Positions 11,243-22,999 of a stretch of 64,000 bases of DNA are shown one piece after another; within the stretch, counting starts at the first letter, position 1, and every line of letters starts with the position of its first letter. The translations under genes were made by a program, and so were the position numbers. Location of the stretch: assembly GCF_030445035.2 (NCBI RefSeq), contig NC_080688.1, positions 71,023,449 to 71,087,448 of the forward strand. Direction: 5' to 3'. The notes under the pieces are model-generated. The model was not told the DNA's origin. It was given only the letters and a program-made list of their open reading frames with translations, and searched no databases. The DNA comes from Dasypus novemcinctus. Its lineage: Eukaryota > Chordata > Mammalia > Cingulata > Dasypodidae.

Positions 11243-11549
11243 GGCTTCCGTCAGAGCAAGTGTTCCAAGAGATAGGAAAGTGAAGCTGCCAGTTTCTTAG
11301 GTCCCCTCCCACAGTGTCTCTTCTGCCATATTATGTTGGTCAAAGCAGTCACAGGCTCGCCTAGATTCAAGAGGAAGAGAGACGGACACCAATGGAAGAA
11401 GGAGTATCAAAGATTTGTGGTTACTATATTTTTAACCACCACACCTCTACTCCCTCATCTCTCCTTAAGACCATTTTGTTTTCCCTAAGGAACACAGTGG
11501 AAGAAATGAATACTATTAATATTACATGTACTACATAAAATATACTATT
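11243..11549. other. spacer between the two head-to-head L1s
   Basis: About 0.3 kb of pre-insertion DNA. The part with GTCAAAGCAGTCACAGG and CAGATTCAAG-like words resembles an old dispersed mammalian repeat whose family I could not name; it continues from the DNA left of L1-A. No gene is seen. It is the only DNA between two divergent L1 promoters. Confidence 0.5.
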
Positions 11550-11562
11550 AATATTACATGTA
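11511..11562 (+). repeat. 32-bp tandem direct repeat at L1-B insertion site, including left TSD
   Basis: TACTATTAATATTACATGTA occurs at 11511-11530 and 11543-11562, separated by CTACATAAAATA. The second copy is cut by L1-B, and its continuation (CTACATAAAATATA) resumes after the element at 21558. The L1-B TSD AATATTACATGTA is 11550-11562 here and 21545-21557 on the far side. The two-unit tandem repeat therefore existed before L1-B inserted. Confidence 0.85.
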
Positions 11563-13698
11563 GAGAGGTGGGGCAAGATGGTGTCTGAGTTAGTGTACCT
11601 CATAATCTCTCCTGCAAAGAAGCAGCTGAGTAGCGTCGGAGTCCTGCTGGACTGGGCTGTTTCGGGTGTTTGTAGGGCAGGAGGTGTCTGGACGTCGATT
11701 TGGTGGGACAGTGACAGAGGAGATTCTTACCCTTCCCCCTGGGGCTGGAGGATTGACTGCGGCAATTCCTGAAGGCTTTGTTGTGCTGGGGTGTTCCCAA
11801 ACCCTGAGCGGGCTGTTTCAGGGGCTTGCAGGGTGGGAGGTGTCTGGATGTCGATTTGGTGAGACAGTGATGGAGGAGATTCTTGCAAGAGGTGGAATTT
11901 TGGGTTTCTGACAGGGAGGTCAGAAGTTGTGGGTGGAGCCACTCCCCCTAGGGCTGGCGGCCTGGCCTCAGCGATCCCTGAAAACTTTGTTGTGCTACAG
12001 TGTTCCCAAACCCTGAATGGGCTGTTTTGGGGGCTTGCAGGGCAGGAAGTGTCTGGATGTCAATTTGGTGAGACAGTGACAGAAGAGATTCTTATGAGAG
12101 GTGGAAATTTGGGTTTCTGACACGGAGGTCAGAAGTCACGGGTGGGACCCCTCCCCCTAGGGCTGGCGGCCCAGCGTGGCTATCCCTGAAGGCTTCGTTG
12201 TGCTGTGGTGTTCCCAGGCCTCATGTTAACTGGATGCGTGGTTCCCAGGTCTGTGTCCCCTAAACCCTGGTGGCCCATGCTCCAGAGACTCACACACCTT
12301 GAGTTTGCAATATCACGGACTTCCCATCCCCGAATCCAGTGCGCCCTGAGGTCCGTCTGAGGTCCTTGATTACCCTAGCCCTCCGAATTTTGTTTTTTTT
12401 TTTCTCTCTCTCTCTCCTTGAACTTGGAGGAGTGTACCAGCTGACTTGGGGAGAGTCTGGGAAGAAAGGAGAGGCGAATCTGCTGAGAAAGCCCAATTTA
12501 CCTAAACGTCCTGGGATAGGAAACTTGGTCTGGGAGAAGGTAGTGTCAGAAAATCAATTAGACCTCCCCTAGCACACCTAAGGGGGAAGGACTGTAGGAG
12601 GTGCTATCCAAGCTTCCAGTAGCATATTTGAGGTTTCTGGTGAGGTGTAGGTGCTCTCACGCTGGAAATAAAGAGTTATAGTCTTCTGTATTGAGTTGGT
12701 TCAACAAGGACCTACTTGAATTTCCTACCGGACCTCTCAGGCAGCTTTCCTGCTGTCCTGGGAGAGAGAGAAGTGAGGAAGGGAGAAAGGGGGAAGGTCA
12801 GAACCCTAAGCATATTATTTAACTGCAAAGAGGAGTCCTAGCTTGAAACGTTGGTTCTTTTTTTTTGTTATGGTTGCTAATATTGCATTATCTCCTGGTC
12901 TTTTCTCCTGTTTTATCCCCCAAGGTTCTTTTTCATTTATTTAGGTTTTTTTCCTCTTTTTCTTGCTTGTTTCTCCCCCTTTTCTTTGCCCCCCCTTTTC
13001 CCTTCTCTTTTATTTTCTTTTCTCTGTTTTTCTTCTTTTTTATTTTATTTTCTTTATATAGTAGGTGTTGCAGGGAGCACTTCACATTTGCTGTGTTTCC
13101 TCATCCTCCATTTCCTCTTTTCTGTGTATATTGATTTTGGCCACCTACACTATCCCCTTTCCCCTACATCTTTCTACCCTCCATCATCTACTGTTTCTCT
13201 TACATTCCACCTCCCTTTCTTTGGCCCCCAAATTGTCTGACTTTTTATTTCTAATACCTTTGTTCTGTTTTCTGTCTTTTATCCACTTTTGATATTATTG
13301 TCTTTCTTTTCTCTTTCCCTCTCTTATGAAAACACTGGCCTTTTAATTCATACTATAGTCCTCCCCATATTCAGTTGACTGTCTCATTATAGGTACTCTA
13401 CTTACTGCTATAAGTCTACACAACTTACATGAATCTAATATCCATTTTCCTAGATCTCACATTGTTGCTCTGTTAACATTTCTTATCAATACTACTTTGT
13501 ACATTTTCTTTTCTTACTCATTTTGCTTTCCCTGACCTTAATATTTTCCTTCAAAGTGAACTTAGCCAGCAACAAGAAAATAGAATAAGAAGAACAAAGT
13601 GACAAAGAGAAGACATAACATACACAAACAACAATTAATTAATCCCCAAGACTAGACAAAGAAGCTAAGGAACTGATTAAACCCATAAAGATAAAATG
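11563..13698 (+). promoter_or_regulatory. L1-B 5' UTR / promoter region
   Basis: Starts with the same CAAGATGGTG(T/G)CTGAGT words as L1-A. It then has tandem monomers (11640-12200), a middle section with a T/C tract (about 12390-12420), and a T/C-rich 12850-13350 stretch matching the region next to ORF1 in L1-A. It shows no coding potential. Confidence 0.8.
11640..12200 (+). repeat. ~209-bp tandem monomers in L1-B 5' UTR
   Basis: The landmark GTGTCTGGA(C/T)GTC(G/A)ATTTGGTG recurs at about 11684, 11840 and 12049, and CCCCCTAGGGCTGGCGG-type words recur near 11734, 11945 and 12153. The complete unit is ~209 bp. The first copy is ~156 bp because it lacks the GAGGTGGAA...TCAGAAG section. The arrangement resembles the monomeric promoters known from mouse L1. 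Confidence 0.85.
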
Positions 13699-14666
13699 AT
13701 GACCAGACTGCAACAAAAAACTACGAACCAAACCAATATCAGGAAAACATGGCCGAATCCAGTGAACAAACTAAAAACCAGGAAGAGGAGCAGAACATCA
13801 GACAAGTAATTAAAGATCGCAAAACATATATTAGAAACCAACTTAATGAAGTAAAGGAAGAGATTAACAATATGAGGAAAACACTTGGAGAGGAAATTGT
13901 GGACATACACAAAAAGATAACAGATATGATGGTGATGAGTACCACAGTTCAAGAAATAAAAAATACACTCTCATCAAATAGCAGCAGATTAGAAGAGGTA
14001 GAGGAGAGAATTAGCGATGTGGAAAACAGTACATCTGTAATCAAACAGATAGTAGAACTGATAGATAAAGAGATAGAAAAAATCCAGCTGGGACTTAGGG
14101 ACCTGAATGACAATGTAAAACGCACAAAACATATGTATTATAGGCATCCCAGAAGAAGAAGAGAAGGGAAAGGGGACAGAAGGTGTTGGAGGAAATAATA
14201 GCTGAAAACTTCCCAAATCTACTGAGAGAGATGGAGGTACATGTCCAGGAAGCACAACACACCCCAAACACCATAAATCCCAACAGACCCACCCCAAGAC
14301 ATACACTTGTCAAATTATCCAATGCTCAAGACAAAGAGAAAATTCTAATAGCAGCAAGAGAAAAGAGAATCATCACATACAAGGGAGGCTCCATAAGATT
14401 AAGTGCTGATTTCTCATCTGAAACCATGGAGGCAAGAAGGCAGTGGTATGATATAGTCAAGGTACTAAAAGAAAAAAAAATTTCCAACCCAGAATACTCT
14501 ACCCAGCTAAGCTAGCATTCAAAAATGATGGAGAGTTCAAAATATTCACAGATAAACAGAAATTAAAAGAGTATGCCAACAAGAACCCTGCCCTTCAAGA
14601 AATACTATAGGGAGTTCTGCAGGAAGAAAGAAAAAACAGGAGGAGCAGAGTTGGGGGAGATTGTAA
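13699..14666 (+). pseudogene. L1-B ORF1, frameshifted
   Basis: Aligns along its whole length with the intact ORF1 of L1-A. The start MTR(L)QQK is present, but a one-base change near 13738 shifts the frame before the MAESSEQ segment. A second shift lies near 14110-14190, around the HPRRRREG stretch, where the RRM should begin, and a third near 14480 (KEKKISNPE). Coiled-coil, RRM and C-terminal blocks are still readable in different frames. It is non-functional. Confidence 0.93.
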
Positions 14667-14736
14667 GAGCAACAAAAAAAAGACTAAAAGAGAAGGAAAA
14701 CAAACAAAATATGACAAACACAATTCCAAAGGAAAT

Positions 14737-17700
14737 ATGGCTAACATAAATAATTCCTTGAAAGTAATAACACTGAATGTCAATGGATTAAACTCACCTG
14801 TCAAAAGATTCAGACTGGAAGATTGGATAAGGAAATATGACCCATCTATATGTTGTCTACAAGAAACACATCTTAGACACAGGGATTCAAGGAGGTTGAA
14901 AGTGAATGGCTGGAAAACAATCTTACAAGCAAACAATAACCAAATAAAGGCAGGAGTAGCTATATTAATATCAGACAAAACAGAGTTTAAATGTGAAACA
15001 ATTGTGAGAGACAAAGATGGATACTACATATTAGTGAAAGTGATAATCTTTCAAGAAGAATGAACGGTCATAAATATTTATGCTCCTAACAAGGGCGCCT
15101 CCAAATACATGAGGCAAACACTGGAAAAACTAAGTGAAAGAATAGATGCCTCTACAATTATAGTGGGAGACTTTAATATACCACTATCAACTTTGGACAG
15201 AACATCTCAAAAGAGAATCACTAAAGAAACAAAAACTTCGAACAGTATATTAGAGGAGCTGGACCTAATAGACATATACAGATAATTACACCCAAATACA
15301 GCAGGATATACATTTTTCTCAAGTGCACATGGATCATTCTCCAAGATAGACCATATGCTAGGCAACAAAGAAAGGCTGAATGAATTCAGAAAGATCGAAA
15401 TCATACAAAATAATTTTTCTGACCACAGTAGAGTGAAGCTGGAAATCTACAGAGGCCAGAGGCACAGATTTCATACCAAGATATAGAAATTAAACAGCAC
15501 ACTCTTAGAAAAACAGTGGGTCAAAGAGGAAATCTCAAAAGAAATTAATAACTACCTTGAACTAATGAAAATGATAACACAACATACCAAAACTTATGGG
15601 ATGCAGCAAAAGCAGAACTGAGAGGGAAATTTATAGCCATAAATTCATACATCAAAAAAGATGAAAGAGTAAAAATTGAAGAACAAACTGCACATTTGGA
15701 GGAATTAGTTAAAAACAACAAAGTAACCCCACAGGAAGAAGAAAGAAACAAATAACAAAGATAAGAGCAGAACTAAATGAAATAGAAAGTAAGAAAACAC
15801 TTGAAAAGATAAACAAAACCAAGAGCTGGTTCTTTGAGAAGATCAATAAAATTGACAAACCCTTAGCTAGACTAACAAAGAAAAAAAGAGAGAAGATGCA
15901 AATACACAAAATAAGAAATGAGAAAGGAGATATCACCACTGACCCCACAGAAATAAAGACTATCATAAGAAGATACTTTGAAAAACAATATTCCAACAAA
16001 AATGACAATTCAGAGAAAATGGACAAATTCCTAGAAACACATAAGCAGCCTCTATTGATGAAAGAAGAAATTGATGATCTCAACAAACAAATCACAAGTA
16101 AAGAGATAGAATCAGTCATTAAAAACCTCCCAACTAAGAAAAGCCCAGGGCCAGAAGGCTTCACAAGTGAATTCTACAAAACATTCTGGAAAGAGCTAAT
16201 GCCAATCTTGCTGAAACTCTTCCAAAAAATCGAAACAGAAGGAACATTACCTAACTCATTCTATGATGCCAACATTACCCTAGTACCAAAGCCAAACAAA
16301 GACACCACAAGAATGGGAAATTACAGACCAGTTTCTCTAATGAACCTAGACACAAAAATCCTCAACAAAATACTTGCTGACTGTATTCAACAACACATTA
16401 AATGAATTATACACAATGACCAAGTGGGATTCATTCCGGGTATGCAAGGATGTTTCAAATTAAGAAAATCAATCAAAGTAATGTACCATACAAGCAGATT
16501 GAAGGAAAAAATTCACATGATTATATCTATAGATGCAGAAAAAGCATTTGACAAAATACAGCATCCTTTCTTGATAAAAACACTGCAAAAGATTGGAATA
16601 CAAGGAAATTTTCTGAACATGATAAAGAGTATATATGAAAAACCCACAGCCAACATAATTTACAATGGTGAAATCCTAAAATCTTTCCCTTTAAGATCAG
16701 GAACAAGACAAGGATACCCACTATCACCTCTTCTATTTAACATTGTCTTAGGAGTACTTGCTTCAGCACTGAGGCAAGAACCAGATATAAAAGGCATTCA
16801 AATTGGAAAGGAAGAAGTCAAAATTTCATTATTTCCAGATGACATGATCCTATACATAGAAAACCCTGAGAGGTCTACAACAAAGCTTCTAAAACTCATA
16901 AATGAGTTTAGTAAAGTTGCATGTTATAAGATCAATGTGCAAAAATCAGTAGCATTTCTGTACACCAATAATGAGCAAGCTCAGGAGGAAATCAAGGAAC
17001 AAATACCATTTATAATAGTCAATAAAAAAAATCAAATACCTAGGAATAAGTTTAATTAAAGATGTAAAAAACATACACAGAGAACTACACAACACTGTTC
17101 AAGGAAATCAAAGAAGACCTAAATAAATGGAAGAATATTCCCTGTTCATGGATAGGAAGACTAAATATTATTAAGATGTCTATCCTACCAAAACTGTTCT
17201 ACACATTCAATGCAATCCCAATAAAAATCAACACAGCCTTCTTTAAGGAACTAGAAAACCTAGCTATGAAATTTATTTGGAAAGGAAAGAGGCCCCAAAT
17301 AGCCAAAGACATATTGAAAAAGAAAAACAAAATTGGAGGAATCACATTACCTGACTTCAAAACATACTGCAAAGCTACAGTAGTGAAAACAGCATGGTAT
17401 TGGCACAAGGAGAGACACACTGACCAATGGAACCAAATTGAGAGTTCTGATATAGATCCTTATATATATAGTCATATAATACATAAAGCCACCAAAACCT
17501 CTCAACTGGGTGAGAATGGGCTATTCAACAAATGGTGCCTGGAGAACTGGCTATCCATATGTAAAAGAATGAAAAAGGATTACCAACTCACACCTTATAT
17601 AAAAATCAACTCAAGATGGATCAAAGACCTAAATATAAGAGCCAAGACCATAAAGACTTTGGAAAGCAGTGTAGGGAAGCATCTACAGGAACTTGTAATA

Positions 17701-18548
17701 AAAAATGGCTTCATGAACTTCACACCAAAAGCATGAGCAGCAAAAGAACAAATAGATAAATGGGACTTCCTCAAAATTAAAGCCTTCTGCACCTCAAAGG
17801 TGTTTGTCAAGAAAGTGAAAAGAGAGCCTACACAATGGGAGAAAATATTTGGTAACCATATATTGGATAGGAGAATTATAACCTGCATATACAAAGAATT
17901 CCTATAGCTTGAAAATAAAAAGACAAACAGCCCATTTAAAAAATGGGAAAAAGATTTAAACAGACACTTCTCCAAAGAAGAAATATAAATGGCAAAAAGC
18001 AGATGAAAAAATGCTCCAAGTCTCTAGCTATTAGGGAAATGCAAATCAAAGCTACAATGAGATACCATCTTACTCCCATAAGATTGGCAGCTATGAAAAA
18101 AACAGAAGACTACAAATGCTGGAGAGGATGTGGAGGAATGGGAACACTCATTCATTGCTGGTGGGAATGCAGAAGGATCCAGCCATTCTGGAGGACAGTT
18201 TGGCGGTTTCTCAAAAAACTAGCTATGGATTTGCCATATGACCCAGCAATTCCACTGCTGGGTATATACCCAGTAGAATTGAAAACAAGGACACAAACCA
18301 ATATATGCACACCAATGTTCATGGCAGCCTTGTTCACTATTGCCAAAAGTTGGAATCAACCCAAATGCCCATCAACAGATGAATGGATAAATAAAATGTG
18401 GTATATACATATAATGGAATACTACTTGGCTTTAAGAACAAATACACTACAAACACACGTGATAACATGGATGAATCTTGAGAACCTTATGTTGAGTGAA
18501 ACAACCCAGTCATTGAAGGACAAATACTACATGACCTCAATGATGTGA
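14737..18548 (+). pseudogene. L1-B ORF2, multiple stops and frameshifts
   Basis: Full-length relative of L1-A ORF2. Visible lesions are TGA at 15061 (Arg109 equivalent), a frameshift near 15560, a further shift near 15715-15750, TGA at 16403, a frameshift near 17030, TGA at 17734 and a stop near 17906. The reverse transcriptase catalytic box reads FPDD instead of FADD (16832-16843). The C-terminal Cys-rich motif ([18 protein letters not shown]) is still readable. Dead copy. Confidence 0.94.
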
Positions 18549-21544
18549 AATAAGTAAACCAAGCTGCCTCAGAGAACTAGAGACTGGATGATAGGCTGAC
18601 AGGAGATCAGGGGTAGAGGAAGGATGTAAGCTGACACCTATATGGGTGAAATCTATGATAAGCTGGAGGTAAGTATTTGTACAAGGAAGGGATAAAATGG
18701 GGGCATAGGGTTACCTTTGGGTAAGGCTTTGCAGGCTTGAGGGGGGCTAGGGATGGGAGGATGGGTAATATTGCCCAAGAAATTGCAGGGAGGGTGGGGG
18801 AACATATGAACATAGGAGATTGTCAGGTATTTGGTTGAGAGTATAATGCTGAGAAAACCTTTTTCAAAAATATAATAAGGAAGGTTACCTGTTTAAGACG
18901 CTTAAAGGGGATAATCTAATGCAGGACAGGGTTCTTGGGAGTGTGTGAGTGCTCATCTTGCCATAGTGGGTTATATCATTGGATAGAGATCCATATAATG
19001 AGAGTGAAGGTATACCCACATCCTGGGGAGGACTGATGTTCTCAAATAAGAGGGAATTGTATCTCTCGAGAGAAATGGTTGTTCCCAATGCATTAAGGCA
19101 GTTGAGCATGTCAAGCCCTCAACACTGTTGCAAATATCTCTGAACATGTCCCTTCAAGCAATGAAGATTGACTGTCACTGTGGGCCCTGAGGGGAGGGGG
19201 AAAGAGGTATTGAATAGATGGAATCAATGTAACTGTGTGGGCAAAAGAAGTGTTCCACAAGATTATGCAAGGATGGATATAAGACATGTTAAATTACACC
19301 AAAAATGTTTAGGGGCTGATAGGCTACAATGTAAATCATAATGTAAAACATTAGATAACTAAAATTTTAGAAAATTGTATTGTCTAAAATATAAACCACA
19401 ATGTAAACCCAAATGTTACCTTGTTTGAAAGCTATTGTCTCAATATCTGTATATCAGTTTCAGTAAATATAGTATGAACATGTAAAAAGATTATTGCTGT
19501 GGAAGGGAAAAGGGTTTTATGTTGGATATGTGGGATTACTGTATATTGTATATATGAATTACTGTGATCTAAAACTTTTGTAAAGATAAGCTTAATAGGA
19601 AAAAAAAAGAAAAAGAAAGGATGTAGACACTGAGGAAAAGATGGAAAAAGTTGCCTTGGCAATTTGCATACAGGGCAACACTAATTGCAGTGATGGAAGG
19701 CAAAACATCAAAAACAAAGCCTTTGCATTTTTAAATTTTTTGATACCCCAATTTATTTTTACCTTAATTTTTCTAAATTAATATGTATTTTATATCTAAC
19801 CTTTAAACTCATCACAATATTCCATTTTACTATTAATGGAACCTGGCAATATATTGGGCTTCATTTTTGAAGAAGTTTTGGATCACAGAGAGGTTCAACA
19901 ATGGCAGGGGAGGAATACTGGTGTGGGATGTTATTGACAGGGGACACATGGTTGGCAGGGAGTTCTCCAGGGCATATATCCAGAATACATAAAAATGTTT
20001 GGATATTTTCATAGTGGTTACAATTAAAAACAACAACTGAGGGAGTGCTGAGTTCCTAGCCAGGGGAGCTCTATCACAGTCCCTAAAGGAACAGCAACAA
20101 TCCCCCAAGTGCAACAGCAAGACCAAAAAAGAAGGACGATCCAACAATGAGCCCTTGATACAAATGACTATGCTTGTAAGCCTGTGCACCTGAAATAAGA
20201 ACAAGGTCTAGAGCTGCAGGGTGCCTAAGAGTTACCTCCTGAGAGCCTCCATGTTGCTCAAATGTGGCCAGTCTCGAAGCCAAACTCAGCATGTAAATCT
20301 ATTGCCTTCCCCCCAGCATGAGACAAGACTCCCGGAGATGAGCTTTCCTGGCACCGAGGGATTACTACCAAGTACCAGCTGATGATGTAACTAGAAAATG
20401 ACCTTGAATAAAAGGGTCAACTCGGACCAGCAGAATATCTCAGTCTACATATAATACCAGGAGTTTAAAAGGCTTTTTGACCTGAATAAAAGGGGGAATT
20501 GGAAAGGACAAATGAGTTTATATGGCTATGAGTCTCCAAAAAGAGCCAGGAGGTTATCAGAGGGGTTGCCCTTATGCACACCTGAGCAGAGCCCCAGAGA
20601 CAGATAAAAGTAGATGCAACCCCAGGTATTGGTTCTTCTGAGGGCTGCAGAGACCCACAGGTTCTATGGTCATGGCAGATGGAGTTCAGTGCCATGTCAC
20701 TTGGCCCTTCTTTGGAGTTTGTGTTTCTGTGTGATGGAGCTGGCCTCAGATGTGATCTTTGTCCACAAGCCTCTCCTGTTACTTTTACTGGAACTGTAGT
20801 TGGTGCTGAGGTTTAATGTATACCCAGGGGACCTGAATCTCTGGACTGACCATGTGATAGCCAGGCCGTAGGCCTCAACAGACTTGCAGCTCCTACACTC
20901 TGGTTTATTGGACTTAACCCACTCAGCTAACATGGAGGTGAAGGTCAACCACTACACTAGGGAGCCAAGAGTGCCTACAACTGAAAGCAGGAGAATTGCA
21001 TCCAGCACCCATGTGGAATCTAAGCCCCCTCTTGATGTAGATGTGGAGTGGACATGGCCATTCTAGGGTCCACAGGATGGAGGAATAGAGTATGGATTGG
21101 AGTGGACTTACTGATATTCTATTCATGAATTATTGTGATTAGTAATCAAAGAAAATGTGGCCTTGGTGTGGAGAAAGTGGCCATGGTGGCTGCTGGGGGT
21201 AGGGAGTGGGAGGAAGAGATGTATGTGGGGGCATTTTCGGGGGTTGCAGTTGTCCTGGGTGGTGCTGCAGGAACAGTTACCGGACATTGTATGACCTCCC
21301 ATGGCCCACTGGGTGGACTGTAGGAGAGTGTGGGCTATGGTGTGGACCATTGACCATGAGATGTAGCAGTGCTCAGAGATATATTCACCAAATGCAATGA
21401 ATGTCTCATGATGATGGAGGAGGTTGTTGTTATGGTGAGGAGTGAGGTGAGAGGAGTGGGGGGTATATGGGGACCTCATATTTTTTTAATGTAACATTAA
21501 AAAATAAAGACAAAAAATAAATAAAAATGAAGAAAAACAGAAAA
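18549..21544 (+). other. L1-B 3' UTR, about 3.0 kb
   Basis: Continues from the ORF2 stop to the A-rich tail. It matches the L1-A 3' UTR in order (AATATATTGGGCTTCA near 19850, the TCTAAGCCCCCTCTTGATG block near 21017, GTTACCGGACATTGTATGA near 21277, GGGACCTCA near 21469). A purine-rich tract lies near 19600-19620, the position corresponding to the L1-A homopurine run. No coding region is supported. Confidence 0.88.
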
Positions 21545-21557
21545 AATATTACATGTA
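21545..21557. repeat. target-site duplication of L1-B, right copy
   Basis: AATATTACATGTA, identical to 11550-11562. Confidence 0.9.
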
Positions 21558-22835
21558 CTACATAAAATATAATATAAAATGTCAACCCTGATTGCACCAG
21601 ACATCATACCAGCCAGTGCACCCCAGCCACTTTAAGGACAAATGTTGCATACCTCCCTTTAGAAATAAGAACCACAGGTTCATTTTAGCAGGCTTTCCTA
21701 TCTCATGTTCTAGTGAGGCTTTTGCAGACTCTACCACTTGCCCATTTACAGAGAGATCACTGCACCTGTGCTAACAACTACACCTTAAAGGAAATGTATT
21801 AAAACTAATAGTGGTACTTGAGAAAATACTGCTCAAATGTCCTGCTTTGTAACAATGTGAAGGTCAGTTAATTTACTGCCAACGACATGGGAACACCTAA
21901 TTAAACACCTATCTCTAAAGGAAAAATTCATAAGAATTACAAATGTGGCTGTCATGCCAACAGTGTCTACTTCTGCCATCTCTACCACAGCTTGGACTGT
22001 CCTAAATGATCAATCGAAAGGTAACAGAATAGGACCCTGTGGCAACGTTGGCTTCAGTTTCATTTAACATGCCTCTGTCATTACTGCATTGCTGCTGGTT
22101 GTTTTCTTGTTTACTTTCAATCCTCATTCCAGCCCTCTGTGTGCTGCTCCACAAAGTATGCTACCTAGAATCCCATGCCAGTTTTCATCCAGACAAACCT
22201 CCAAACTGAGTTATTGGTGGGAGACTGGAGGACAGGGAGAGGGGAAAAGTAACTCTCTTGTTACCAATGGTTGGTTTTCTTGGCAGGAGCAGTGGAAACA
22301 TAGTTTCATTTTGGGTCCTCTGTGAAGTAGGTACCAAGATAGACCTAATAAGAAGTGCAAGAGTTTTATTGGGGGTACCGGGAGTAGGAGTAGGCAGGAG
22401 AATCCTTCAGACAGCAATGCTGATCTGAGCCTGTGGAAGGAGAAGAGCAAGGAAGTTGGGGCAGGACGTTAATCAAACTGAGCTGCCAATCTGAGACAGT
22501 CCTGGTCATCCAACAGGGAACTCTGGGGTCCCACACTGGGCACAAGTGGCCAGAGCCCAATTGCTCTCACCATGTGCAGTCATTTTCTGGGGTTGCCTGG
22601 GAAAAGGATGGCCTCAGCTCAAACGTTGTGGTAGAACTCGAGGGAACTGCAGCTGAAGACTGGCAACTATCTTCACTGTTCAGAGCTGAATGGCCAGGTT
22701 TTTCTTGAAAGGAGATCTGAGCAATACACCTCCATGGCTGTCACCAACAGCATTGTCTGTGGTGACAGTGGAGATGAGGGCAGCAATGGGTCCAGGTAAG
22801 TACAACCTCATTTGAAGACATCAAAATATTATTCT
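21558..22835. other. no gene recognised
   Basis: Mixed-composition DNA. 22060-22330 and 22340-22720 contain short open stretches without recognisable domains. Near 22350 there is a GAGTTTTATTGGGG word like the reverse of an LTR or mRNA end, but I could not name it. Confidence 0.4.
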
Positions 22836-22935
22836 GGGGAGTGGATGTAGCTAAAGTGGTTAAGCACTTGCTTCCCATTTTCGAGGTCCCAGTTTCCATC
22901 CCTGGTAACTCATAAAAACAAACAAACAAACCGAA
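22836..22935 (+). mobile_element. short DAS-I-type SINE (tRNA head plus CAAA tail)
   Basis: GGGGAGTGGATGTAGCT... with a tRNA-like A-box region, then CGAGGTCCCAGTTTCCATCC (degenerate B box) and an (ACAAA)n tail. It consists of the tRNA-related head only, about 100 bp, like the short armadillo SINE class. Confidence 0.75.
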
Positions 22936-22951
22936 AAATCCAACCCTTATT

Positions 22952-22999
22952 GGGGAGTGGATGTAGCTCAGTGGTTGAGTACCTGCTTCCCAAATATGG
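22952..22999 (+). mobile_element. truncated DAS-I-type SINE head
   Basis: Begins GGGGAGTGGATGTAGCTCAG, keeps a perfect tRNA A box (TAGCTCAGTGG), then stops matching after CTTCCCAAATATGG. It lies 16 bp after the previous copy, so the pair could be a partial duplication or a second insertion. Confidence 0.65.

Larger units (their letters stand above)
11563..21544 (+). mobile_element. full-length L1 retrotransposon, inactivated (L1-B)
   Basis: About 10 kb, plus strand, from GAGGTGGGGCAAGATGG to an A-rich tail at about 21510-21544, with a 13-bp TSD on both sides. It has the same order as L1-A: 5' UTR (to 13698), ORF1 (13699-14666), ORF2 (14737-18548), ~3-kb 3' UTR. Both ORFs carry frameshifts and stops, several of them CGA to TGA changes typical of CpG decay. 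It is therefore older than L1-A but of a closely related lineage. Its 5' UTR monomers differ from those of L1-A. Confidence 0.95.

Noticed and set aside
22433-22708. 91-codon frame as a small gene
   Set aside because: No domain, no flanking splice or promoter support, ordinary length for chance.
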